Shown: positions 10,160 to 20,767 of the stretch, piece after piece | Layout of the letters: each line of letters opens with the position of its first letter | Numbering within the stretch: position 1 is the first letter of the stretch | Origin: Symbiodinium natans | Taxonomy: Eukaryota; Sar; Dinophyceae; Suessiales; Symbiodiniaceae | DNA: 64,000 nucleotides | Reading direction: 5' to 3' | Assembly (NCBI GenBank): GCA_905221605.1 | Contig: CAJNDS010002133.1 | Span: 297,365 to 361,364, forward strand | Position numbers and translations under genes: made by a program | The notes under the pieces: generated by a model | What the model was told of the DNA's origin: nothing | Databases searched by the model: none | Seen by the model: the letters and a program-made list of their open reading frames with translations, nothing else

Positions 10160-13100
10160 GAACCGAAGCCAAGGGGCCGTTGCGTAAGGCTGTGCAGGTG
10201 ACACCACCTGCTCACGGCTCACACGGAGGGGATCCATCTTCTGCTCGACCGGGCTGCCTCAAGGTTAACAGCGTTGGGTTTAGGGTTTCGGATTTAGGGT
10301 TTGGGGTTTAGGGTTAGGGTGTAGGGTTTGGGTTTGGGGTTTGGGGTTTGGGGTTTGGGGTTTGGGGTTTGGGGTTTGGAGTTTGGGGTTTGGGGTTTGG
10401 GGTTTGGGGTTTGGGGTTTGGGGAGACGGTGTTGATTGATCTGCGATATGGGCCCATTTGGCACCCTGAACTACAAGCCAGGGGCGAAGGCTTGGCTGCC
10501 ATTTAGGCCTCATTCTTGCACCGTCCGGGGACACTATAGGTTTAGGGATAGGGCTCTGAACCATCCCGGCAAGGTAGCGTGTGGAGACATTTATTCTTCG
10601 ATCTGAAATGGAGGCCTGTTTGTGTAAACCCCACTTCCCACCAACTCGAACATGCCTCAACTCCGATCAAGGTTTAGGGTATATATAGGGTTTAGGATTT
10701 AGGGTTTCGGGTTTAGGGAACCCCTTTAAAAGACTCAGGAGAACTCCCGGCCCAGATGCAGAGCTGGAAGAAGGAGGTGGGCAGCGGCAAACACACGCCC
10801 TTCTGATTCTGCATCGTACAGCTGCCCAGACTTGTGCCTGAGCATCTCGGACTTTGCTGAGGGTTTAGGGTTGGGATGTTCCCCCTTCTACTAACAGTCC
10901 TTAATAGGGATTATAGTACCCCCCCTATTATAATCCCTTTTAAGGACTGTGAGTACAAGGGGGAACATCCCAAGTTTAGGGTTTAGGGTTGGTGCTCAGG
11001 CCTTTGGGCTTGAGGGACATGGTGTTTGACTGCCCCAGGACACGCCGCACGCTGGATCCCTACTTTACACTGCAAGCTACAAAATGGTTTATGCACTTGG
11101 CACTTCAAACCAAAGCCTAGACCAGGGGAAGGAGGGGGGGGGGAGGAGGGAGAGAGAGTGAGAGAGAGAGAGAGACAGGGGGGCAAGTTGCTTCTGCAAC
11201 GCATCTTGAAGGACCATGAATCCGCAGCTCTTTGACGTTGCCCAAACCCAGGGTTTAGGGTTTAGGGTTTAGGGTTTAGGGTCCTGAACCCCCCCGGTTC
11301 CTTGACAGCCCAAGTGGCTGGCACTAAACTCCACCACGAGCCGTCTGGGAGTGGTCGAGAGCCAAGGTGGTGAGATGGAGAAAGCGCTTTTGGCGGCTGT
11401 CGTACAAACTCTAACCCGAAACCCTAAACCCTAAACCCTAAACCCTGAACCTTGCTTTGGGTGTGATTAAAGGGCATAGTTTGATGGAGGGGTTGCGTTC
11501 CTATTGGGCCTCTTCAAGGTTCATGGGTGTAAGGTAGATATGGTTATAACCCTATGTAGGGCACTTCCTAACCCCTTCTTATAAGTACCCATGAAACCTC
11601 TCAAGGTTTCTGGGAGCTTCGGGGTGTGTTTGTGGTTTGGGATTTAGGCTGGGATCTTAATAGGGATTACAATGGGGGGGGGGGGGTACTATCATCCCTA
11701 CTTGAGACTGTTAGTATAAGGGGGAACATCCCAAGCTTTAGGGTTTGTGTTTTTGGGTTTGGCGTTTGGGGCTTTATGCTGGGGAGACCTATACGTACGG
11801 TTTTGAGGCTTAGGGTTTCAAGCGCCTGGGGTGATTGTTATGGTGATGCCGCTCAACACTTATTCAACCCTCGTGCGCGTTGGGCTTGCGGGAGTCGGGA
11901 TTTAGGGTTCATAGTTGAGGTTTTCGGGCTGTTGTGTTCGGGGATGCATTTCCCCGAGACCTAAAACTTCAACCCTAGCACCCCACACTGAGAATAAGGA
12001 TGCGAACATGGCCCTCAACTCCTAAACCCTCTAGCCACGGTCTGTTGCCAAGGGCGGCCTGGCACTAGTCAGCCCCAATCCGAAACCTCATTCAATCCGC
12101 TTCTTCGTTGCAGAACTCAGGAAACCCTAAACCCTAAACCCTGAACCCTAAACCCTGAACCCTAAACCCTGAACCCTAAACGCTAAAACAAACGCGCAGC
12201 AAGCGCACACTTCCCAGCTGCCCGCAGAAGAAAGGTTCGACATTGACTTCAAATGCACCCGACCAGGGGGAAACTACCGCCTTCGATGAAACAAAAAGGG
12301 CCCTCAACCCTAAACCCTAAACCACTCCCCCCCCCCCCCCCCCCTCCCGTCCCCAGATGGGTTGGCATCTTTTCCTCCAGCTAGAGCGTCGCGCTCCACA
12401 CCTCCTCCGCCCTGTGGCTTTTGAAGGCTTGGAACCCCTCAGTCATACCCAAACACCTAGACCCTAAACCCTAAGCTCTAAACCCTATGAACCCTGTAAA
12501 CCCCATTAAGCCCTTTCAACCCTAAACCCTGCCCTCCCAGGGACTAGAAAGCGAACGCAGCCTCAGCTACTCGGCACCCTAAACCCTAAACCCTAAACCC
12601 TAAACCCTAAACCCTAAACCCTAAACCCTAAACCCTAAACCCTAAGTGTTCGGACTTGGGTTTCACTCGGAGCTTGCCGGGGATGATGGGCTTCCCAACA
12701 TCCATGAGAAGCCTTAGCTGCTCATGTTGGGGTTTAGGGTTTAGGGGTTTAGGGGGTTTAGGGGGTTTAGGGTTTAGGGTTTAGGGTTTAGGGTTTAGGG
12801 TTTAGGGTTTAGGTTTTGAGGTTTAGGCTTTCTGCAAGCACTCTCTGCAACGGCAGGCTCCACGCTAGTGTGCTCACGTTTGGGTTTATACGGTTTAGGG
12901 CTTCTGCTTCGGACAGGGTTGCAAAGAAGAGGCGTCCTCAAGCGATGATTCCCAAAGTGCTGAATCCCCTGAGCCAGAGCTCAGCACTCCCGAGCTTAGA
13001 TGAAGAGCCCACACCACCAACAGCTCAAGAGTTAAAGGGTTAGGGTGTTGGCCTGAAGGCCACAAGAACCTTTCGAGAAGGGCCAAAAGTGCCGGGCACG

Positions 13101-14425
13101 ATCTTAACGCTCCGAAGTGCTCTTCTCATGTTTGTCTCAGCAGCTTCTAGGGAAAGCACCGCGTAAGTCTTAAAGTCCTAAGCATGGGAGTGAAGTACAA
13201 TGAGCAGAACAGGCAAGTAGCACACGTTGGCCCCGTAGTCCTTCCAGAGGACCCCAGGCTTCTGGAGCTCCCTCTCGCGCTTGTCCTGGAAACCCTGCAA
13301 AACTCGATTCTAGGGGTTGTACCTTGGACCCCTAAGGTTGTACCCGTGGGTTTTGGGGGCCCTTCTAAAGATACTTAAGGTGGTATAAGGGCCATATTAG
13401 GAACATATTAAGGGGAACCTTGAGGGGTACAACCTTAGGGATACGAGCCTTCATCCCTTGACCTACTTGCACGGAAAGAACCTTAGACTGACCCCCTAAC
13501 CTTTAACTCTAAACGCGCCATTATGCTATTACATGCTACCACTATGGAGATTACAGTTCTTAACATCAGAAGCAGTTCTCCATTCGAACGTGTACTAAGC
13601 AACAGTTTGTTAAAGAGTTCGGCGCGACGGCGGTCCTTGAAGCGGAGCTGGTCCAGGCCCCGGTCCATTACAATGATCAGCGCCTGGGTCGGGGTGCGTT
13701 CCCGTGGGGAAGGGTGTTTCCGGTTCAGGGTTTGGGGCTGGGCGCCTGGTACGCGAGCCCGAGAACGTCATACGAATACATGCCACAACTATGGCTTCCC
13801 GGCATCCCTTCGAATTCAAAACCATTCAAAAACCCTTATACCCCTCCCCTAAGACACTACCGCCCCGCAAGAAGAGGCCTGAATTACCCCACACCGGAAA
13901 CTTGAAACCCTCAACCCTAAACTCAGGGCCTAGGGCCTCGGCTGCCGGCAGCACTTAAGCCCTTCGACCTCTATGGCGAAAGTCGACCCAGGTCGCTTGC
14001 CCGCCTCCTGCAGCTACCGGAACACGTTCTCCTCCTGCAACATAAAGTAAATACCCCCCCCCCCCCCCCGCCCCCTTGTGCCACAGCCCTGGCCCCTGGC
14101 CCCCTCCTGGGCCCCCCCTGGCTCGCTTGGCCCTGGGTCCAGGGACCAGGGACCCTCAGGCTCTGTGGCCCTGCCTGCCCGCCTGGCCCCTGCCTCGCCA
14201 GGCCTCCCTCACTCCCAAGCTGAAACTTGCTGCAACCCTCCCTGAAACTGTCTAAGTTTTTAGAAGTGGGCTGTTGTCTGAGTTTAGGCCTCAACCCTAA
14301 AAGGAATAGGTTTGGGTGGCTTTGCCGCATCGGACGGCGTGGGGTGGGAGAAAAGTGTTAGATGGCCCTCCACAATCGGGCCAATGCTGCTTTTCGCACC
14401 CCACGAAGCTTTCGAGCTTGTCCCG
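10160..14425 (-). CDS. exon islands of one or two large minus-strand genes
   Basis: Islands open on minus, from 3' to 5': 10160-10275 (NAVNLEAARSSRRWIPS, donor GTGAGC), 10540-10660, 10737-10858 (SEMLRHKSGQLYDAESEGR), about 11040-11130, 11290-11400 (FVRQPPKALSPSHHLGSRP), 12190-12300 (KAVVSPWSGAFEVNVEPFF), 12380-12440, 12540-12730, 13045-13150 (MRRALRSVKIVPGTFGPSRK), 13230-13296 (TTTTGCAG acceptor; FQDKRERELQKPGVLWKDYG), 13543-13680 (ALIIVMDRGLDQLRFKDRRR, donor GTAATC) and 14320-14425. Islands are 60-150 bp with TTTAGGG arrays between them. Same-strand consistency and several splice signals support coding; exon linkage and function are unknown. Confidence 0.5.
10326..10424 (+). repeat. TTTGGGG variant array
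   Basis: About 14 units of TTTGGGG instead of TTTAGGG, with one GGAG slip. The reverse strand gives a spurious (NPKPQTP)n frame. It is a locally uniform variant. Confidence 0.9.
10871..10973. mobile_element. inverted-repeat element, family 1, intact copy
   Basis: A near-palindromic 103-bp unit from TTGGGATGTTCCCCC to GGGGGAACATCCCAA. The arms continue inward as CTAACAGTCCTTAATAGGGA and its complement and meet at CCCCCCTATT. It has no array inside, so it serves as the reference state for copies that do. Confidence 0.85.
11640..11735. mobile_element. inverted-repeat element, family 1, partial copy
   Basis: The right arm (GTTAGTATAAGGGGGAACAT then CCCAAG) and a G13 core are clear. The left arm is degraded to GGGATTTAGGCTGGGATC. 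Confidence 0.6.
12577..12645 (-). repeat. CCCTAAA array interrupting a paralogous island
   Basis: About ten CCCTAAA units lie between CTCGGCACC and GTGTTCGGAC. The related island at 30690-30830 has the same flanks with only two bases between them, so the array looks inserted. Confidence 0.85.
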
Positions 14426-14739
14426 AGACCTAACCTTCACAGCATCTACGCCCTATCACAGCAAACCCTAACCCTAAACCCTAAACTGGAAACTTGAAAC
14501 CCTCAACCCTAAACCCTAAACCCTAAACCGGAAACTTGAAACCCTCAACTCTGAAACACCCACTCCCAAACACCCAAGTCTCCCAGGATCTTCTGCTTCT
14601 AGGGCCTGGGGTTGGATAGGGCTTTTCAGGTATCCCTAAACCCTAAACCCTAAACCCTAAACCCTAAACCCTAAACCCTAAACCCTAAACCCTAAACCCT
14701 AAACCCTAAACCCTAAACCTCATCTTTTTTTCAGGGTCT

Positions 14740-17700
14740 CAGGCGAGGCGCCTGGCTGTTGCAGCCTGGGAGGTAGGCCCCCCGCTGGCCAAAGGCAACG
14801 TGCAAGCGATCCCAGAAGCTCTTGCAGGCGAAGCTCCTTGTGGAGTTTAGGGTTTAGGGCTAGGGTTTAGGGTTTAAGGTTTAGGTTTAGGGCTAGGGTT
14901 GAGGGTTAGGGGTTTAGGGTTTATGGCAAACGTACTTACAGAAGGGGGCGTGCGGGGCCTTGGAGACGAACTATGAGACGCACTCGCGGCTCCCTGACTC
15001 TCCGGTTTGCGTCTTCTGACTTTGGGTTAGCTCGGGGACCCTAAACCCTAAACCCTAAGACCCTAAACCCGAATTTGCCCTAAACCCTAAGACCCTGAAC
15101 CCGAATTTGCCCTAAACCCTAAGTCCTGAACCCTATTAATACCCTAAACCCTAATTTGAACCCTAAACCCTAAACCCGAAATTATCCTAAACCCTAAGCC
15201 CTAAGCCCTAAGCCCGAAACCCTAATCCCTAAACCCTACTACCTGAAACCCAACTTGGAGGTTCATGGGTAGTTGTAAGTAACTAGATATTTCAAGAACA
15301 AACAACTGACAACTCTCCATGAACCTCCAAGTAGGACGAGGACTGATGGTCCCTTGTCTGTGTGTGTGTGTCCATGTTGCAACGCAGCCCCGTATGGGCA
15401 ATTTCTTACATCGGGAACCCTTATGCGCCCCCAAGATCGTAGAATCCCGCAACCGACCAGGGAACCCCTCGCCATTTTAGGGAGACCCCAAGGCACCCAA
15501 GCAGGCCACCAAATGGAGAATCTTGAGGTGGGCTGGGATTCAGGGCTTTGCGTACAATGTCAGAAGCGTACACACCACCGCTTAATTTAGGGCAAGCTCG
15601 TGAACAAAACAAAATGATGCTCCCACTGAGGCGCATGGCCCAGCCTAACAGGACGACGTCTGCCGTGAAGGTGCAGTCCTCGAGAAGCATGTCCTGAGAT
15701 ATCTGTGGGCTTTCAGGGTTATACAACCGTAGACTCCGTAGACCCTCATCCGCCCACGTACGGTTCCTGTGTAGCTTTCCGGGCTGGTACAGCACCCGAA
15801 AAGACCAAGCATGGTGCGGATGTCTGCCTCAACCCGTCACACAGCTGCACAGAACCCAAAAGCAAGTCAAGCATGTCATTCTGCCTTTGGATGTTTCATG
15901 GCTGGTTACCCTAAAGGCCTATCGTAGAGAACAGGCACTTGCGTTTGGGAGCACAAAAAAATGGGCTCATCAGAGGGTCATCATGCAGAGCGGCCCCCCT
16001 TAAACTTATTAGGGTTTGGGGTTTAAGGTTAAACAAAAAAGCCAGCCTTCTAAGGGTTTAGGGTTTAGGGTTTAGGGTTTAGGGTTTAGGGTTTAGGGTA
16101 AATAAAAAAACAGCCTTCTACAGAGCAGAGAGTCCGACAAGCTGGCGGAGTGGCGGAACTGCAGCCCCAGCATCTCGTGACACCATGACCACCTCGGTTT
16201 TCCAGCAGCCGGTGAAAGCAAACGTCGACTCGGCAAATTTCGCCCGATGATGAATAATGGTGATGATGATGATGATGGTGATGATGGTGATGATGATGAT
16301 GCTGATGCTGCAGATTCTGCGGACACTTTGTCAGAATCTGCCTCGACTCAGCGCAGAAACATGAAAGCAACGCCAAGGATGAGCCCAGCCACTCTTCCAC
16401 AGGGTCCATCACAGTGGCTTCGACAGCACATGAGCCCATACCTGAAAGTCTCTCAGTTTTCATCCACCCTGGTTCAAAACCAGGCCATAGAACCCGATAC
16501 CCCTTAGAAGTCGTTTCTTCACTCTCCTACAATTTTCCCAAGAAGTCTTGCCATTCCCTGATTAAGCCCTAGACCCTACACCCTGAGTCCTTCACCAGCA
16601 AGACCAAAAAAAAGGGTGCTCACTGGCCCTTGAAAGATGCGCTCCGACGTAAAGAAGCGCCAAGCGCCCGCGGCACAGCAGCCAGGCCCGCCGGCCAGAT
16701 CAACCACCTTCACCTTCTGGCTCCTTTTGCTGGCTTAAGGCTTTGTTCGGCTTAGGGCTTAGGGTTTAGTAGGCTTTAGGGTGGGACAAGCCTGTGCAAA
16801 AGAGTTTAGGGTTGGGTTTTTTAGGGTTTAGGGTTTTCTTTTTGTTTAGGTTTACGGCTTCGGGGGGCGAGTTGCTTGGGGTGTAGGCTCTGGGTTTCAG
16901 GGCTTAGTCGGACAGAGCCCAAGGGCCCAGCACCAAACAGGCTTTAGGGTTTAGGGTTAGGGTTTAGGGTTTAGGGTTTAGGGTTTAGGGTTAAGGGTTA
17001 AGGGTTGAGGGTTAAGGGTTTAGGGTTTAGGGTTTGGGGTTTAGGGACGGCAGCCAAGAAACACGACAACGACTAAGTCGCCCTAAACCCTCAGTGCGGT
17101 GAAGGCCGCAGTCAGCTTGTCCAAGGCCAGCGTTGGTGTTTCTACTGTTTACCTAATCGGATCTTCGTTGTGGGCAAGGCTGCACTGTGGGACTCTCAAT
17201 TTCTCACACTGTAAGAAGCAATTCTGACTTCATCACGCAGGCTGGACCTCAGGCTTCGAGCAACAACAACAAACCCTAAACCCTAAACCCTAAACCCTAA
17301 ACCCTAAACCCTAAACCCTAAACCCTAAACCCTAAACCCTAAACCCTAAACCCCAAACCCTAAACCCCAAACCCCAAACCCCAAACCCTACCCCCAAAGC
17401 CCCTACTGGACGCCGGGCCAGGCTCTGGAGGAGGCGCTCGAAAAAAGAGCGCAGCTGGGGCGGCACTTCGACAGGCAGCTGCCTCGGGGGGCCAAGGAGA
17501 TGAATCCTAACAGTGGGGGTCATATACCCTGTACTACTCTCATCTCAAACCCTAAACCCTAAACCCTAAACCCCAAACCCTAAACCCCAAACCCTAAACC
17601 TCGGTGTAGGAACCCTAAACCCTTTTTAATGTCCACTTGGGCCCTATAAGCCCTAAACCCTACACCCCTTCTTAGGGTTCACTGAGTAGTCCCCAAGGTG

Positions 17701-20273
17701 CTCTTCGTGTGCGGGCGGCTCCTCCGTCGCCAGCTGTCTCAAGCGCGCCAGCTCAGCTTCAATTGCTTCAGCTCGCGCATTGAAATACTCCTGCTTCGGG
17801 TTTAGGGTTTAGGGTTTAGGGTTTAGGGTTTAGGGTTTAGGGTTTAGGGTTTAGGGTTTAGGGTTATAGGGTTTAGGGTTTAGGGTTTAGGGTTTAGGGT
17901 TTAGGGTTTAGGGTTTAGGGTTTAGGGTTTAGGGTTTAGGGTTTAGGGTTTAGGGTTTAGGGTTTAGGGTTTAGGGTTTAGGGTGGCTCAGACATGGAAG
18001 CCGCACGGCTTAGAGGCGAAGGGTTCAAGCACCTGGACAGCAGACAGGGAAGCCTCCTCCCACAAAGTCGTACTAAGCTGGTGCCTTGGGATGCTACCCC
18101 TTATACGAACAGTCCTTAATTTTAGGGTTTAGGGTTTAGGGTTTAGGGTGTACCCCCGGTTATAATCCCAGTAGTTATTAAGGACTGCAGCACCTGGGAA
18201 CAGCCCAACAGGTGCCTCAATGTAGGCCACTTGCAACTTCAGCTGCCGGTAGATTGCCGTCGGCCACGGCTTGCCGACCTTGGTTCGCGGGCTCCCGACC
18301 CTACAATCAACGCCCTCAGCTTGGCTTGGACCCTAAACCCTAAAAACCCGAAACCCTAACCCCTAAACCCTAAACCCGTCTTTGTTTCAACCCAGGCTCG
18401 GACAAGCTGGGACTCCTGAGCAAACTCTAAGAGGTCACGGCCTGAACCCCCAATCATGATGGTGAAAAACCCTATAAACCCTAAACCCTAAACCCTAAAC
18501 CTTAAACCTTTTTCGATGCATGGACGGAGGGCGGCGCCAGCAGGTTGCAGCTTGCAACATGTTGCAATCTGCAACGTGGTGAAGCACGCACTTCAGCCCC
18601 TTTTTCGAAGCCAAAAGCATTTGTTGCAATCCGCCAAAGACATGCCTGATATGCCCCGAACCCTTTTTGAACCCTAAACCCTAGACCCTAAACCCTAAAC
18701 CCCAAGCCCTAGCAGTTTAGGTCTTCGGGTTCCTCCGGAGGCTACTTTATTAGTATGATTATAAAGGCACCATAAGGGAATATCAGTAGCAATTCCAACC
18801 CCTATATATATATATATCAGGTTCCAGGGGTTTGGCTTCATGGATGGCAATCGCAGTCAGGAGACCATGCTCAGAGCAAAGTCGCGGCCCCAGCTTTGGA
18901 GGCGCGCGGAAAACTCCTCAGCAGATGGGGGGTGGGGTGGAGGTGGGGGGTGGGGGGGGGAGGTGGGTGAATCATGTAGAGAGTGTGTGTAGAGAGCCGA
19001 GGGCGTCATAGTTTGGTCTCGTGCTATGCGGGGTCTAGGGCTTAGGGTTTAGGGGTACCATACTGTAAACCCTTTTTGTGCAACTGGACCCCTGGCTGCC
19101 AGGATGTCAGGCCTCCTCTTAGAAGAGTCGACGAGCGACGGGAAACAGGCAAGTACAAACTCCAGAATGCGCGCCTAAACCCTAAGCCCTAAACCCTAAA
19201 CCGTAAACCCTAAACCCGTATCCCTAAACCCGGAACCCTGAACCCTGAACCCTAAATCCCAAAACCCAGGCATGCCCTGGGAGTTCGGCTTCCTCACTTG
19301 AGGAGGACAGGCTCATGGCATTTCCATAAACAGTCCTTGCTGGGGATTATAAATAGGGGGGGGGGGTTAGGGTTTAGGGTTTAGGGATAATCCCTATTAA
19401 GGACTATCAGCATAAGGGGGAACATCCCAACTTCCATCCGTGATTCCGCTGGCGATTGTTTGCTTGAGGTTCAGGGGCCTCGGGCTTGTGCCTACGGGAA
19501 CCTCAACTTCGGGCACACGAGTTTAGGGTTTAGGGTTTAGGGCTAGGGTCTAGGGTTTAGGGTTTAGGGTTTAATTAGGGTTTAGGGTTTAGGGTTTAGG
19601 GTTTAGGGTTTAGGGTTTAGGGCTAGGGTTTAGGGTTAGGGTTTAGGGTTTAGGGCCTTGCACCCGTGACCCTGAGGAGACGCCGTCGAGCGTTCGCGAT
19701 GTGGGGGTTGGGGTATATAAGGGTTTGCTACTTTATCTCAGTGGTGGTGGTCCTGTTGTTGCTTCTTAGCCGAAACCGCTGTGTGAACTGTGCTCGCCAA
19801 TGCCCGTGACTGCTCTCAGAATGCTCCCACCTACGCTCTCAGACTCAGCACTTCATCCCTAAGCCCAACACCATGAAGCTGAACAACCCTAGAACCTAAA
19901 ATCGTTAAGCCTGATCCCACAATAAACCCTATAAACCCCAAACCCTCAACCATCTGGACAAAAGCGCTAAACCCTAAACCCTGAGCCCTACATCTCTTTT
20001 GCGTCCAAATCTCTTGCAGCCAGCGGGGTTAGACCCTCTACCCCTAAACCCCCCCAAACCCCTAAACCCCGCAAACCCCTAAACCCTGCAAACCCCCAAA
20101 CCCCCGAACCCCCAAACCCTAAACCCTAGCCCTAAACCCTAAACCCTAAACCCTACACCCTACACCCTAAACCCCCAAATCCCTAAACCCTTGCCCTAGA
20201 CCCCGCATTCTTGCCCAGGCTCGGGGTGAGAGCAGTGAAACATGTCGGCTTTCCAGAAGCCGGAGCCATGGCG
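14740..20273 (-). CDS. large many-exon minus-strand gene (or two), unknown
   Basis: A candidate start at 20273 has a GCCATGG context and opens MAPASGKPTCFTALTPSLG with a GTTTAGG donor. Further islands: 19420-19515, 19262-19335 (AMSLSSSSEEAELPGHAW), 19070-19172 (ARILEFVLACFPSLVDSSKR), 18850-18935, 18512-18660 (donor GTTTAA; CLWRIATNAFGFEKGAEVR), 18378-18470 (MIGGSGRDLLEFAQESQLVR, donor GTTTAG from the array), 18200-18290 (KVGKPWPTAIYRQLKLQVAY), 17680-17797 (coiled coil EYFNARAEAIEAELARLRQL, donor GTGAAC), 17400-17510, 17090-17145, 16627-16724 (KVVDLAGGPG, donor GTGAGC), 15420-15870 and 14740-14845 (LHKELRLQELLGSLARCLW). The Gly-rich DLAGGPG could be a methyltransferase-type nucleotide loop, but that is a guess. 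Confidence 0.5.
15252..15334. mobile_element. inverted-repeat element, family 2, short copy
   Basis: The ends AACTTGGAGGTTCATGG and CCATGAACCTCCAAGTAG are inverted repeats with an unrelated centre. The same ends occur at 25363-25515, with half copies near 53000-53035 and 53540-53640. Confidence 0.75.
16256..16302 (+). repeat. (GAT)n microsatellite
   Basis: GAT/ATG triplets with a few changes. They give a poly-Asp frame on plus and a poly-His frame on minus, neither reliable as evidence of coding. Confidence 0.9.
17274..17395 (-). repeat. CCCTAAA array, about 17 units
   Basis: Pure CCCTAAA units grade into CCCCAAA at the right end. It lies between minus-strand islands 17090-17145 and 17400-17510. 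Confidence 0.95.
17798..17984 (+). repeat. TTTAGGG array, about 26 units
   Basis: Almost perfect, with one TTATAGGG unit. It directly abuts the upstream edge of the coiled-coil exon 17680-17797. Confidence 0.95.
18087..18208. mobile_element. family 1 element with a TTTAGGG array inside
   Basis: The outer arms (CTTGGGATGCTACCCCTTAT, ATTAAGGACTGCAG...GGGAACAGCCCAAC) and the inner CAGTCCTTAAT match family 1. Four TTTAGGG units replace the usual AGGGATTATA after CAGTCCTTAAT. Confidence 0.75.
19327..19432. mobile_element. family 1 element with a TTTAGGG array inside
   Basis: The right arm ends GGGGGAACATCCCAA; the left end is truncated to AAACAGTCCTTG. Three TTTAGGG units sit in the centre between the G run and ATAATCCC. 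It lies between coding islands 19262-19335 and 19420-19515. Confidence 0.75.
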
Positions 20274-20767
20274 AGCCTGGTTTATTTAGGGCTTAGGGGT
20301 TTAAGGTTTAGGGGTTTTAGGGTTTAGGGCTTAGGATGGTTTAGGGTTTAGGATGGTTTAGGGTTTAGGGTTTAGGGTTTAGGATTTAGGGTTTAGGGTT
20401 TAGGGGTTTAGGGGTTTAGGGGTTTAGGGGTTTATAGGGTTTAGGGTTTAAGGTTCACGAGCCTGGTGCAAGGGCATGAGGCGTTTAGGGCTTGTCAAGG
20501 GCTTTTAGGGCCTCAAGCGCTCTCTACATGCTAGGTTGAACCCCCTGCAGGGATCTGTCTCGACGTTTGGGCTTAGGAGGTTTAGGGGTTTTTGAACTCC
20601 TGGGTTCAGTTTGTGTTTGCTTTTTTGCGCCACCCGCACTGCAGACCCCGAGGCTCTTCTCTCAACCCCTAAACCCTGAAAACCAAACCCTGAACCCCGA
20701 ACCCTCAACCCCTAAATCCCTAAACCCTAAACCTTACGCCCCCGAACCCCAAACCCTCAAAACCCCT

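Noticed and set aside
10280-10660. 126-codon frame ending in Asn-Pro-Lys-Pro-Gln-Thr-Pro repeats
   Set aside because: The repeat part is the minus-strand reading of a TTTGGGG array. Only the non-repeat front is kept as a possible exon.
12917-13000. Acidic plus-strand C-terminus (KEEASSSDDSQSAESPEPE)
   Set aside because: It looks attractive, but the minus strand is open too and all better-supported neighbours are on minus.
16247-16507. Poly-Asp protein on plus and poly-His protein on minus
   Set aside because: Both are readings of a GAT microsatellite; neither has splice or start support.
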